Positions 8,766-18,134 of a DNA stretch of 64,000 bases are shown here, one piece after another; position 1 is the first letter of the stretch; each line of letters opens with the position of its first letter. The stretch lies in contig NZ_MQWD01000001.1 of the NCBI RefSeq assembly GCF_002283365.1, positions 2,341,665 to 2,405,664 of the forward strand, written 5' to 3'. The notes under the pieces were generated by a model, which did no database searches, was not told where the DNA came from, and saw only the letters and a program-made list of their open reading frames with translations. This stretch comes from Rubrivirga marina. Lineage in GTDB: Bacteria > Bacteroidota > Rhodothermia > Rhodothermales > Rubricoccaceae. The translations under genes were made by a program, and so were the position numbers.

Positions 8766-10439
8766 ATGCCCTCGTTGCGCCGCTCCGCCCGCCGCCTCCT
8801 TGCTCTCGCCCTCGCCGGTCTAGCCGCTGGCGTATCCGCCCAGCCGGGCGCGTGCGAACGGGGCGCCGCCGAGGCCTACATCGACGACGGTGACGTCCGG
8901 GCCATGGTTCGGACGGACGGCATGCTGTTCGGCGACGGGATCCGGCCGGGGTACGAGGTCCCGAAGGGGAGCGACGTCACGGCCGTCCACGCAGCCTCGC
9001 TGTGGATCGGCGGCTTGGTCGGGGAGGACCTCCGGATGGCAGCCCACCTCTACGGGGGCGGGGGCACCGAGTACTGGCCCGGCCCGCTGGGGCCGGCTGG
9101 GGCTGCGCCGAGCGCATGGGACTGCGTGGCCTACGATCGCATCTGGTCCGTGACTCTGGCCGACGTCGCGGCCTACAACGCGACGGGCGTCGCTACGCCC
9201 GATCTCGCCGACTGGCCCGCCCATCTTGGCGCGCCAGTCGTGGACGGTGACGGCGACCCGACGACCTACGACCTCGCCGCGGGCGACCGGCCGGCCGTCA
9301 CGGGCACACAGACGCTCTGGTGGATCATGAACGACCTCGGCGGGCCTCACGTCTGGAGTGGGAAGCCGGGTCTCGGCGTCGAGGTCCGCGTGACGGCCTC
9401 GGTCACGTCGGAGGCCTACGCCGCGAGCCGCGTCGACGCGGAAGTGGCCCGGGTCTACGCCGATGCCACGCACTTCCTCTTCGACGTCACGTATCGGGGC
9501 GAGGACCCCGTCTCGGATCTCTACGTCGGCCTCCACGCCGACACCGACCTTGGGGCCTCGTACGACGATTACATCGGGACCGCCCCTGACGCCCGGCTCG
9601 CCTACGTCTACAACGGGGACGACGAAGACGAGGGTGCCCGGGGCTACGGCGTCGACCCGCCGGCGCTCGGGTTCGCGGTCGGCCCGCCGCCGGAGGGGGC
9701 CGAGACCTACCTCACCGCGATCTACAAGAACGGGCCGCCCGAACTCAAGCAGCCGAACTCGCTCTACGAAGACGCGGGCGTCGCGACCTACAACCTCCTT
9801 CAGGGCCGTCTCCGTGATGGATCCCCCTGGACCGAAGGGGGCTACGGGGTCGGCGGGGAGGAGCCGACGCGCGCCACGCTCTCGGGCCTGCCCCCGAACT
9901 ACTGGAGCCTCCACGACCTCGACGGCGTGGGGACCGCTGCGATCCCCGACGACCGCATGCTGATGGTCTCACAGGGACCGCACGCGCTCACGACGGGCGA
10001 GACTGTGACGTTGGAACTGGTTGTGCCTTGGGCGCCTGGCGGCGGCGGGGCCATCGCCGCGGCCCGTGACCTCGCGCTCCGCGTGGCGCCCATCGCCGCG
10101 GGTCTGCCACTCTCTCCCGATCCGAACCTCGCCACGATCCGGCCCGGGAGCCTGCCCACCAACGAGGTCAGCCGGTTCAGCCCCCCCTCGCTGTCCGTCC
10201 GCGCCCTGCCGAACCCAATGCCGGGCGGTGGCTCGCTCCTCGTCCGCCTCGACCGACCGGCCGGCCTCGTGCGGCTCCGAGTCGTTGACGCGCTCGGCCG
10301 GGAGGTCCAGCGGGTCGAGCGGGCCCCGGAGGGGGCCGAGGTTACCGTCGCGCTCGGCCGGCTGGCCGCGGGGGTATACGTCGCGGAGGTGGACGCCGAC
10401 GGGCGGCGCGCGACCGAGACGTTCTCAGTCGTCCGCTAG
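8766..10439 (+). CDS. Secreted protein with T9SS type A C-terminal sorting domain
   Basis: A 557-residue protein with a typical signal peptide (Arg-rich start, hydrophobic core, cleavage after V-S-A-Q). A large central region of no recognised family is rich in Trp, Tyr and Asp ([17 protein letters not shown]). The last 80 residues are a type IX sorting domain: L-P-N-P, then V-D-A-L-G-R-E-V, then L-A-A-G-V-Y and a terminal V-V-R. It should be exported by Sec, moved across the outer membrane by T9SS and anchored or released. Proteins of this layout are often annotated only as hypothetical in Rhodothermota. Its 3' end overlaps the convergent GNAT gene by 15 bases. Confidence 0.8.
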   Translation: MPSLRRSARRLLALALAGLAAGVSAQPGACERGAAEAYIDDGDVRAMVRTDGMLFGDGIRPGYEVPKGSDVTAVHAASLWIGGLVGEDLRMAAHLYGGGGTEYWPGPLGPAGAAPSAWDCVAYDRIWSVTLADVAAYNATGVATPDLADWPAHLGAPVVDGDGDPTTYDLAAGDRPAVTGTQTLWWIMNDLGGPHVWSGKPGLGVEVRVTASVTSEAYAASRVDAEVARVYADATHFLFDVTYRGEDPVSDLYVGLHADTDLGASYDDYIGTAPDARLAYVYNGDDEDEGARGYGVDPPALGFAVGPPPEGAETYLTAIYKNGPPELKQPNSLYEDAGVATYNLLQGRLRDGSPWTEGGYGVGGEEPTRATLSGLPPNYWSLHDLDGVGTAAIPDDRMLMVSQGPHALTTGETVTLELVVPWAPGGGGAIAAARDLALRVAPIAAGLPLSPDPNLATIRPGSLPTNEVSRFSPPSLSVRALPNPMPGGGSLLVRLDRPAGLVRLRVVDALGREVQRVERAPEGAEVTVALGRLAAGVYVAEVDADGRRATETFSVVR

Positions 10440-10958
10440 CTGCTCGGCCCCGCGCCACATGTGGACAATGGCCACGAACCCGTCGTTCATCCGGATCGCC
10501 TGCGGTTCTGTGCCGAACGCCCGGAAGCCCAGCGAGTCGTAGAGCCGGCGGGCCCGCCGGTTCGTCTCCATCACACGGAGCTGGACGACCCGCGTCTCGG
10601 GCGCCTCGCGAGCGACAGCCAGCACCGCCTCGGTGAGCGCGCGGGCCACCCCACGGCCACGCACCGACGGATCCACGTAGAGGCCATAGAGCAGCGCCTT
10701 ATGCCGAGTCCGCGGGCGCGTCTCGAAGCGGAGCCCGGCCGCGCCGACCAAGCGCTCGCCCTCGAACGCGCCGACGACGAGTTCCGGAGCGTCGGGCGCG
10801 TCCGACACACGCTTTTCCCACCACGTCGGCGGGAGCGCCTCGCGCTCGGAGACCGTCGAGGTGAAGGCCTCTGAGGCGTCGGCGTAGGCCCGGAGCATGA
10901 GCGCCCTGTAGGCGGGCGCGTCGGCCGGCCCGAGGCGGCGGAGCACCGGGGGCGCCAC
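10425..10958 (-). CDS. GNAT-family N-acetyltransferase
   Basis: The 177-residue product carries the GNAT fold marks. There is an N-terminal strand (V-L-R-R-L-G-P-A-D), a central L-Y-V-D-P strand followed by the acetyl-CoA pyrophosphate loop R-G-R-G-V-A, and the late motif N-R-R-A-R-R-L-Y-D-S-L-G-F. It acetylates an amine of an unidentified substrate. I chose the GTG at 10958, which places the conserved first strand near the N-terminus and lies only four bases after the korB stop codon; the longer form would extend 27 Arg/Ser-rich residues into korB. It is thus probably translated from the korAB message, though no functional link to the oxidoreductase is evident. Confidence 0.82.
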   Translation of the reverse strand: MAPPVLRRLGPADAPAYRALMLRAYADASEAFTSTVSEREALPPTWWEKRVSDAPDAPELVVGAFEGERLVGAAGLRFETRPRTRHKALLYGLYVDPSVRGRGVARALTEAVLAVAREAPETRVVQLRVMETNRRARRLYDSLGFRAFGTEPQAIRMNDGFVAIVHMWRGAEQLADD

Positions 10959-10962
10959 CGGG

Positions 10963-12372
<1,410 letters not shown>

Positions 12373-12378
12373 GGTGCG

Positions 12379-14259
12379 TTAGCTGTCGTCGGGGTCGTCC
12401 GCCAGCGAGAGGATCGAGGCCTCCACCTCGCGCGCCGTGAACGGCAGGCCCTGGACTTTGCTCAGGCCGCGGGCCGGCACGAGGAAGCGGTCGCGGAGGA
12501 CGTGGACGAGCTGGCCGTTGTTGAGCTCGGGGACGAGGACGTGGTCGAAGCGACCGAAGGCCTCGCCGAGGCCGGGGGGGAGCGGGTTCAGCCAGCGGAG
12601 GTGCGCGTGGCCGACGGAGAGCCCGCGCGCGCGGGCGCTCTGGACCGCCTTCTTGATGGCGCCGTACGTCGAGCCCCAGCCGACCACGAGCACGTCGCCG
12701 GCCTCGTCGCCCTCGAGCTCGACCGGGCCGAAGGACGCGGCGATCCGAGCCACCTTCTCGGCGCGCGTTTCGGTCATCCGCTGGTGGTTCTCCGGGTCGT
12801 AGCTCACGCCGCCCGTGCGGCTGTCCTTCTCGAGCCCGCCGATCCGGTGCTCCAGCCCGGCCGTGCCCGGCGTGGCCCAGCCGCGCGCCAGCGTCGCCTC
12901 GTCGCGGACGTAGGGGAGGAACTGGCCGTCGTCGGTGCGCGCGGCCGTGCCCGCCTCGGCGAGGCCGACGGGGATGTCGGGGAGCGCGTCGGCGTCGGGC
13001 AGCTTCCACGGCTCGGAGCCGTTGCCGAGGTAGCCGTCGGAGAGGACGATGACCGGCGTCATGTACTTCAGCGCGACCCGGGCGGCGTGGTAGGCCGCGA
13101 GGAAGCACTCGCCGGGTGTCTTCGGCGCGAGGACGGGCGTGGGCGCGTCGCCGTTGCGGCCGTAGAGGGCCATCAGGAGGTCGCTCTGCTCCGTCTTGGT
13201 CGGCATCCCCGTGCTGGGCCCGGCCCGCTGGACGTCGATCACGACGAGCGGGAGCTCGACCATCGTCGCGAGGCCGAGGAACTCGCCCTTGAGGGCCATC
13301 CCCGGCCCGGACGTCGCGGTGACGCCGAGCGCGCCGCCGAAGCTGGCGCCGATCGCGCTGCCGATCGCCGCGATCTCGTCCTCGGCCTGGAAGGTCTTGA
13401 TGCCGAAGTTCTTGTACTTCGACAGCGCGTGGAGGAGGTCCGAGGCCGGCGTGATGGGGTACGTCCCGTAGAACACGTCGAGGCCGGACTTCGACGCCGC
13501 GGCGGCCAGCCCGAGCGCGAGCGCCTCGTTCCCCGTGATGGCGCGGTACGTGCCCGGCGGGAGGTCGGCCGGGGCCACCTCGTAGCGGGCGACGAAGCTC
13601 TCGGAGATGTCGCCGTAGTGGTAGCCCGTGTCGAGCGCGCGGAGGTTCGCGTCGCGGATCTCGGGGACCCGCTCGAACTTCCGCCGGATCCAGGCGCGGG
13701 CCGGCTCGATGGGCCGCGTGTAGAGCCACAGCGCGAGCCCGAGGGCGAACATGTTCTTCGCCCGGTCGATCTCCTGCTTGCTGAGGCCGGTCGCGTCGAG
13801 CGCCTCGTGCGTCAGCCGCGTGAGTTCGACGTCATGGCGCTCGAAGCCGTCGAGCGTGCCGTCGTCGAGGGGGTTGCTCTCATAGCCGGCGAGGCTCAGG
13901 TCGCGGTCGGTGAACCCATTCGTGTTGACGAGGACGGCGCCGCCGGGGCGGACGCGGCCGAGGTTCACCTTCAGCGCCGCCGGGTTCATCGCCACGAGGA
14001 GGTCCACCTCGTCCCCCGGCGTGTGGACGGCCGTCGAGCCGAAGTGGAGCTGGAAGCCGGAGACGCCGTAGAGCGTGCCGGCGGGCGCGCGGATCTCGGC
14101 CGGGAAGTCCGGGAGCGTCGAGAGGTCGTTCCGCGCGTGGGCCGTCGCGATCGTGAACTGCGACCCCGTCAGCTGCATCCCGTCGCCGGAGTCGCCGGCG
14201 AACAGGACGACGACCTCGTCGAGCGCGGTCGTGGGGACGGCGGGGGGGAGCTCGGACAT
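12379..14259 (-). CDS. korA: 2-oxoacid:ferredoxin oxidoreductase alpha subunit (gamma-alpha fusion)
   Basis: A 626-residue protein of the fused gamma-alpha type. Residues 1-190 form the gamma domain (F-A-G-D-S-G-D-G near the start, then A-M-N-P-A-A-L). The rest is the alpha or pyrimidine-binding domain, with T-G-N-E-A, Y-P-I-T-P-A-S, Q-A-E-D-E-I-A, T-S-G-P-G and P-S-T-G-M-P-T-K-T-E-Q. This arrangement is typical of KorA in aerobic bacteria that use a ferredoxin-linked step in the TCA cycle. I chose ATG 14259 (M-S-E-L-P-P) because it directly precedes the conserved strand. It is the first gene of korA-korB-GNAT and is divergent from the BtpA-family gene. Confidence 0.93.
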   Translation of the reverse strand: MSELPPAVPTTALDEVVVLFAGDSGDGMQLTGSQFTIATAHARNDLSTLPDFPAEIRAPAGTLYGVSGFQLHFGSTAVHTPGDEVDLLVAMNPAALKVNLGRVRPGGAVLVNTNGFTDRDLSLAGYESNPLDDGTLDGFERHDVELTRLTHEALDATGLSKQEIDRAKNMFALGLALWLYTRPIEPARAWIRRKFERVPEIRDANLRALDTGYHYGDISESFVARYEVAPADLPPGTYRAITGNEALALGLAAAASKSGLDVFYGTYPITPASDLLHALSKYKNFGIKTFQAEDEIAAIGSAIGASFGGALGVTATSGPGMALKGEFLGLATMVELPLVVIDVQRAGPSTGMPTKTEQSDLLMALYGRNGDAPTPVLAPKTPGECFLAAYHAARVALKYMTPVIVLSDGYLGNGSEPWKLPDADALPDIPVGLAEAGTAARTDDGQFLPYVRDEATLARGWATPGTAGLEHRIGGLEKDSRTGGVSYDPENHQRMTETRAEKVARIAASFGPVELEGDEAGDVLVVGWGSTYGAIKKAVQSARARGLSVGHAHLRWLNPLPPGLGEAFGRFDHVLVPELNNGQLVHVLRDRFLVPARGLSKVQGLPFTAREVEASILSLADDPDDS

Positions 14260-14446
14260 GGGAAGACGGCAGGGGAGGGCAACGTACGCGACCCGGGTGC
14301 GTGGGCTTCCCGGCGCGCGTGCCCTCCGTGTCAACGTGGAACGAAAACGGGCGGAACCGATCCCCGCGGTCGCTCCCGAAGGCCCGGTTATTCATGGAAC
14401 AGCGCGGGCCGGGGCCCGGGTATCACCCCAGTCCTCGGCTCCCACC

Positions 14447-15226
14447 ATGTCCTCCGACTTCCTGTCGTTGTTCTCGCGTCCCAAGCCGGTGGTGGCCGTC
14501 ATTCACGCCGGCCCATCCCCCGGCGTGCCCGGGTCGTTCGGCGTCGCCGCGGCCGTGGACCGGGCCGTGGCTGAAACGCGGCTTTTGGTCGAGTTAGGGG
14601 TCGACGGGCTCCTCGTCGAGAACGCCCACGACGCGCCCGCTCTGCGGGACGAGGAGACGGGCCCGGAGGTCGTGGCCTACATGACGCGCGTCGCCGTGGC
14701 CGTCCGCCGCAACGCGGACCGGCTGCCCGTCGGCGTCCGGGTGCTCCACGCCGACCGCGCGGCGCTCGCCGTCGCGCACGCCTCCGGCTGCCACTTCGTC
14801 CGGGTCGACGGGTGGGCCCAGGCACCGGACGCGGCCGGCCGGTTCCACCGCTACCGCCAGGCGCTCGGGGCGGATCTCCCCGTCCTCGCCGACCTCCGCC
14901 CGCCTACGGCCGACGAGGTCCCGGCGCTCGTCGCCGCGACGGAGGCCGCGCGCCCCGACGCGCTCGTCGTGCTCGGGCCGGCCGTCGGCCACCCCTCGGC
15001 GCCGGGCGTCGTGGACGCGGCCTGTGAGGCGGCCGGGCTTCCGCTCTTCTGCGGCGGCGGCCTCGACGGCGACAACCTCCTCGACTACGTCGACGCGGCC
15101 GACGGCTTCCTCGTGGGGAGCGGCCTCAAGGAGGCGCGCCGCTGGCAGGCCCCGGTCTGCGAGTCGCGCGTCCGCCGGCTCATCGGGGCCGTCGAGTACG
15201 CCCGGGGCCAGGAGGTCCGCCAGTAA
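14447..15226 (+). CDS. BtpA/SgcQ family TIM-barrel protein
   Basis: The 259-residue protein resembles the BtpA family. It has V-A-V-I-H-A-G-P-S-P-G at the N-terminus, E-L-G-V-D-G-L-L-V-E-N, G-V-R-V-L, F-V-R-V-D-G-W, A-D-L-R-P and a C-terminal G-S-G-L-K segment. In cyanobacteria BtpA is needed for stable photosystem I accumulation, but homologues are widespread in non-photosynthetic organisms and their reaction is unknown; the fold is a phosphate-binding-type TIM barrel. ATG 14447 was chosen as the first start before the conserved first strand. apaG follows 61 bases downstream. Family membership is fairly sure; function here is not known. Confidence 0.82.
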   Translation: MSSDFLSLFSRPKPVVAVIHAGPSPGVPGSFGVAAAVDRAVAETRLLVELGVDGLLVENAHDAPALRDEETGPEVVAYMTRVAVAVRRNADRLPVGVRVLHADRAALAVAHASGCHFVRVDGWAQAPDAAGRFHRYRQALGADLPVLADLRPPTADEVPALVAATEAARPDALVVLGPAVGHPSAPGVVDAACEAAGLPLFCGGGLDGDNLLDYVDAADGFLVGSGLKEARRWQAPVCESRVRRLIGAVEYARGQEVRQ

Positions 15227-15287
15227 CCGGACGGAGCCGGACCCCCGCACGCCGGGGCTCGTCCCACGGCTGTCAGCCCCCGCCCCC

Positions 15288-15671
15288 ATGGTCTCCTACG
15301 ACGCCACAACCGAGACCGTCCGGATCACCGTCCGCCCGGCCTACCTCGACGGCAAGTCCGACGCGATGGCGCGCCAGTTCGTGTTCGCCTACTTCGTCCG
15401 CGTCGAGAACCACGGCGGCGACGACGTCCAACTCCTGCGGCGCCACTGGACCATCACCGACGCGGACGGCCACGTCCAGAACGTTGAGGGCGCGGGCGTC
15501 GTGGGGCAGCAGCCGACGATCCCGCCCGGCGAGGCCCACGAGTACCACTCGGTCTGCGTCCTCCGCACGTTCGAGGGCACGATGGAGGGGACGTACCTCA
15601 TGCAGCGCGAGTCCGGCTCCCGGTTTCGCGCCCGGATCCCGCGGTTCCACCTCGTCGCGCTCGGCAACTGA
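15288..15671 (+). CDS. apaG: ApaG protein
   Basis: A 127-residue protein covering the whole ApaG (DUF525) domain, with F-A-Y-F-V-R-V-E-N, L-L-R-R-H-W, I-T-D-A-D-G, G-V-V-G-Q-Q-P and G-T-Y-L-M-Q. ApaG is an immunoglobulin-like fold protein originally linked to cobalt/magnesium resistance and diadenosine tetraphosphate metabolism; its molecular role is still unsettled. Length matches the family (about 125). A GC palindrome follows a few bases after the stop, then a larger inverted repeat. Confidence 0.92.
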   Translation: MVSYDATTETVRITVRPAYLDGKSDAMARQFVFAYFVRVENHGGDDVQLLRRHWTITDADGHVQNVEGAGVVGQQPTIPPGEAHEYHSVCVLRTFEGTMEGTYLMQRESGSRFRARIPRFHLVALGN

Positions 15672-15677
15672 CCCGGC

Positions 15678-15697
15678 CCGCCTCGGCGCCGAGGTGG
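15678..15697. repeat. GC palindrome after apaG
   Basis: Near-perfect CCGCCTCGG-CG-CCGAGGTGG stem (one G-T mismatch), six bases after the apaG stop and followed by AGGGA. A member of the recurrent palindrome family described in the findings. Confidence 0.7.
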
Positions 15698-15760
15698 AGG
15701 GAATGGACGACCTACGGGAAGTCCGCCTTCCCCGCCAGGATCGTCGATCGGGTCACGGCC

Positions 15761-15880
15761 TGTCGTCCTGAGCCCAGCGAAGGATCTCGCTGGACGTGAC
15801 CGGTTCGTCGTTCGAAGCGCCGAGGCGGGCAGATGCGAGACCCTTCACTCCGGCGCTGCGCGACTCCGCTCAGGATGACG
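15761..15880. repeat. REP-like inverted repeat pair (CCTGAGC/GCTCAGG arms)
   Basis: The left arm at 15761-15790 carries TCGTCCTGAGC then AGCGAAGGATCTCGC. The right arm at 15835-15880 is its inverted, longer counterpart, with GCGAGACCCTTC and GCTCAGGATGACG at its outer end. Together they form a two-armed composite of about 120 bases between apaG and the small gene at 15910. The core (TC-A/G-TCCTGAGC...GAAGG-ATCTCGC) resembles short dispersed repeats common in Bacteroidota-like genomes. No coding sequence is seen across it. Confidence 0.65.
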
Positions 15881-15909
15881 TCTGGTGGGCGTCGGTGCCG
15901 ACTGCTGAG

Positions 15910-16173
15910 CTACCCCGCCTGGATGCGGACGAGCGTCCCGTCCTGCACCTGGAGCTGGATCTCCGAGCGGTCGTCGCTCATCCGGTAGCTCTCGATGGCG
16001 TCGGGGAAGACCTCCGGCGGCGTGTCCATGTGGAAGAACGCGTCCGCCACGACGCCCCAGTCTTCGGGCGTGAGCGCAACGGTCGCCTCGCCGCCGTCGG
16101 CGACGTACGGGTAGTAGGCCAGGACCTTGTTGAGGTGGTTGATCGCTTGCTTGACGTGGAGGCCGGGATCCAT
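15910..16173 (-). CDS. Small conserved-looking protein of unknown function (87 aa)
   Basis: The 87-residue product starts M-D-P-G-L-H-V-K-Q-A-I-N-H-L-N-K and has a helical N-terminal half, an acidic middle (L-T-P-E-D-W-G) and a strand-like C-terminus with Q-L-Q-V-Q-D-G-T. It has no signal or membrane segment, so it is probably cytoplasmic. The amino-acid composition is normal for a real protein, unlike the Arg-rich product of the much longer open frame that runs on past this ATG toward 17907 opposite thyA and folA; hence the start at 16173. It diverges from thyA. I do not recognise the family. Confidence 0.65.
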   Translation of the reverse strand: MDPGLHVKQAINHLNKVLAYYPYVADGGEATVALTPEDWGVVADAFFHMDTPPEVFPDAIESYRMSDDRSEIQLQVQDGTLVRIQAG

Positions 16174-16314
16174 GGGACGCGGTGAGGTTCGAGTACAAGG
16201 TCCGACCAGATCGCGGAAGGGAGGAGGGACGTCGTGGACAGGTTGTGGGAAACCGCGACTGGCGATCCGGCGCGGCGCGGGGCATCTTCCGTTGTCCCCC
16301 GCCCACGCGTTGCC

Positions 16315-17247
16315 ATGCCCGTCGTCGACACCCTGCCCGCCACGACGGCCGCCGCCGAAGAGGCCTACCTCGGCGTCGTCGAGCGCGTGCTGGCGACGGG
16401 CGTCCGCAAGACGAACCGGACGGGGACCGACACGATCGCCTCGTTCGCCGAGCACTACAGCGTCGACCTCGCCGAGGGCTACCCGCTGCTCACGACGAAG
16501 AAGGTTTACTTCGGGTCGATGCTCCGCGAAGTGCTCTGGTACCTCTCCGGGGCCGACCACATCCGCGAGCTCCGCCAGCACACCAAGATCTGGGACGCGT
16601 GGGCCGACGACGCGGGCGATCTCCAGACGGCGTACGGCCGGTTCTGGAGGCGCTTCCCGGTCCCCGAGGCCGGCGTCGCCCTCGGCGGCGAGGTCTGGGC
16701 CGACGCCGGCCACCCGAACGTCCGCCGCGAGGCCGACGGGTCGCTCTCGTTCGACCAGATCGGGTACGTCCTCGACACGCTCCGACACGACCCGATGAGC
16801 CGGCGGCTCGTCGTCACGGCGTGGCACCCGGCGAACGCGGCCGTCAGCCGGCTCCCGCCGTGCCACTACACGTTCGCGTTTCAGGTCACGCCGGCCGAGG
16901 ACGGGCCGGACCTCCTCAACTGCCACCTCACGCAGCGCTCGGCCGACCTCGCCCTCGGCGTCCCGTTCAACCTCGCCTGCTACGCCCTCCTCACGCAGGT
17001 CCTCGCCAATGCCGCCGGCCTCCGCCCGGGCCGCTTCGCCCACACCCTCGTCGACGCGCACGTCTACGTCGACCACGTCGAGGGGCTGGAGGAGCAACTC
17101 TCGCGGACGCCCGTGCCCGCCCCGCGCCTCACGATTGCTCGCCACGCCGACGGCCGCGCAAAGGACCCCGACGAGCTCACGTTCGAGGACTTCGCGCTGG
17201 TGGGCTACGACCCGCAGCCGGCCATCCGCTTCCCCGTCGCCGTCTAG
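16315..17247 (+). CDS. thyA: Thymidylate synthase (ThyA)
   Basis: The 310-residue enzyme converts dUMP to dTMP with methylene-tetrahydrofolate, producing dihydrofolate. Visible family marks are R-T-G-T near residue 36, the W-Y-L-S-G and I-W-D-W-like segment, the catalytic Cys183 in L-P-P-C-H, Q-R-S-A-D, N-L-A-C-Y and D-A-H-V-Y. An insert around residues 115-145 makes it longer than the 264-residue E. coli enzyme, as in many long-form ThyA. The start M-P-V-V-D at 16315 follows a GCATCTTCC promoter-like stretch (16282-16290). folA lies 57 bases downstream and recycles the dihydrofolate made here. Confidence 0.96.
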   Translation: MPVVDTLPATTAAAEEAYLGVVERVLATGVRKTNRTGTDTIASFAEHYSVDLAEGYPLLTTKKVYFGSMLREVLWYLSGADHIRELRQHTKIWDAWADDAGDLQTAYGRFWRRFPVPEAGVALGGEVWADAGHPNVRREADGSLSFDQIGYVLDTLRHDPMSRRLVVTAWHPANAAVSRLPPCHYTFAFQVTPAEDGPDLLNCHLTQRSADLALGVPFNLACYALLTQVLANAAGLRPGRFAHTLVDAHVYVDHVEGLEEQLSRTPVPAPRLTIARHADGRAKDPDELTFEDFALVGYDPQPAIRFPVAV

Positions 17248-17253
17248 CCCCGC

Positions 17254-17288
17254 CCGCCTCGGTGCCTCTGTGGACCGGCCGAGGCGGA
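17254..17288. repeat. Extended-loop GC palindrome between thyA and folA
   Basis: CCGCCTCGG at 17254-17262 pairs with CCGAGGCGG at 17280-17288 around a 17-base loop. It fills most of the 57-base thyA-folA spacer, so here it lies inside a likely operon rather than at its end. Confidence 0.65.
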
Positions 17289-17304
17289 GGGAGCCGCCCT
17301 CCTC

Positions 17305-17862
17305 ATGAGCCCTGAGATCGTCGTCATCGCTGCCGTGGCCGAGGCGCCCGGGACGCCGTCGGACCGGCTCATCGGCGACGGGATGGACCTCCCGTGGCAC
17401 CTCCCGGCCGACCTCAAGCGGTTCAAGGCGCTCACGTCGGGCTGGCCGCTCGTGATGGGGCGAAAAACGTTCGAGAGCCTGCTCCACCAGTTCGGCGGTC
17501 CGTTGCCGAACCGCGAGAACGTCGTCCTCACACGCCACCCGACGCACGTCGACCACCCGGGCATCCATGTCTACGGCGGACTCGCCGACGTGCTGGACGC
17601 GTTCGCCGACCGCGAGCGGATCTTCATCGGCGGCGGCGCGGGCGTCTACGGCTCGGTCCTCGACCCCGCCGGGCCCGTCCAGGCTGACCGGCTGGAGCTG
17701 ACGTTCGTCGAGGGCACGTTCGAGGGGGACACGTACTTCCCCGAATACCGGCACCTGCTGGCCGAGAACGGCGGCCCGTTCCGCCTCGACGCGCGGGAGG
17801 AGCACCCCGCGGAGGACGGCCGGCCGGCGTTCCGGTTCGACACGTACGTCCGCGCTGCGTAA
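17305..17862 (+). CDS. folA: Dihydrofolate reductase
   Basis: A 185-residue protein with the DHFR signature: I-G-D-G-M-D-L-P-W-H-L-P-A-D-L-K-R-F-K near residues 23-41 and V-M-G-R-K-T-F-E-S. Later come N-V-V-L-T-R, the G-G-G-A-G-V-Y cofactor loop and the C-terminal strand with Y-F-P-E. It reduces dihydrofolate to tetrahydrofolate with NADPH. The active-site carboxylate is the Asp in the W-H-L-P-A-D-L stretch. It follows thyA, the usual pairing for thymidylate synthesis. The product is slightly longer than the 160-residue norm because of an insertion after the first strand. Confidence 0.95.
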   Translation: MSPEIVVIAAVAEAPGTPSDRLIGDGMDLPWHLPADLKRFKALTSGWPLVMGRKTFESLLHQFGGPLPNRENVVLTRHPTHVDHPGIHVYGGLADVLDAFADRERIFIGGGAGVYGSVLDPAGPVQADRLELTFVEGTFEGDTYFPEYRHLLAENGGPFRLDAREEHPAEDGRPAFRFDTYVRAA

Positions 17863-17863
17863 G

Positions 17864-17886
17864 CCCGCCTCGGCGCCGAGGCGGGG
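17864..17886. repeat. GC palindrome after folA
   Basis: CCCGCCTCGG-CG-CCGAGGCGGGG, a perfect stem beginning one base after the folA stop codon; it could end the thyA-folA transcript, though no T-tract follows. Confidence 0.7.
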
Positions 17887-17914
17887 GGAGTCGGCAGGGC
17901 GGCCCAAACGAGAA

Positions 17915-17944
17915 ACGGCCCCCTCGCCTGAGCGAGGGGGCCGT
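17915..17944 (-). terminator. Intrinsic terminator of tRNA-Pro
   Basis: A 12-bp perfect stem (ACGGCCCCCTCG paired with CGAGGGGGCCGT) with a 6-base loop. Read on the minus strand it lies 6 bases after the tRNA 3' end and is followed by TTTCTCGTTT, the U-rich tail expected of a factor-independent terminator. It is the most canonical terminator in the window. Confidence 0.88.
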
Positions 17945-17949
17945 CGGAG

Positions 17950-18023
17950 TCGGGATGGCGGGATTTGAACCCACGACCTCCTCGTCCCGAACGAGGCGCG
18001 CTACCGGGCTGCGCCACATCCCG
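17950..18023 (-). tRNA. tRNA-Pro(CGG)
   Basis: Read on the minus strand this is a 74-base cloverleaf. The acceptor is CGGGATG paired with CATCCCG, and the D arm follows with GCGCAGCCCGGTAGCGC. The anticodon stem CTCGT/ACGAG has loop TTCGGGA (anticodon CGG, proline), and the T arm has GGTTCAAAT. Discriminator base A; the CCA end is not encoded. A TACCTTGG promoter-like box lies 26 bases upstream and a strong terminator 6 bases downstream, so it is probably transcribed alone. Confidence 0.95.
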
Positions 18024-18048
18024 AGGTCCAGCGGAAAACCGCCGGGCC

Positions 18049-18056
18049 CCAAGGTA
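18049..18056 (-). promoter_or_regulatory. Candidate -7 promoter box of tRNA-Pro
   Basis: On the minus strand this reads TACCTTGG, matching the TAnnTTTG-like box seen before several genes in the window; it ends 26 bases before the mature tRNA, leaving room for a short 5' leader. Confidence 0.5.
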
Positions 18057-18134
18057 CGACGTCCGACCGGGGCTGCCCACCCCCCCAAGCCGTGAAGCCG
18101 TCGCGAACCCTCCGGGCAGGCCGCTCGAAGCGGG

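Noticed and set aside
17624-18088. Minus-strand frames spanning the tRNA-Pro region
   Set aside because: They run through the tRNA and its terminator and lack protein-like composition.
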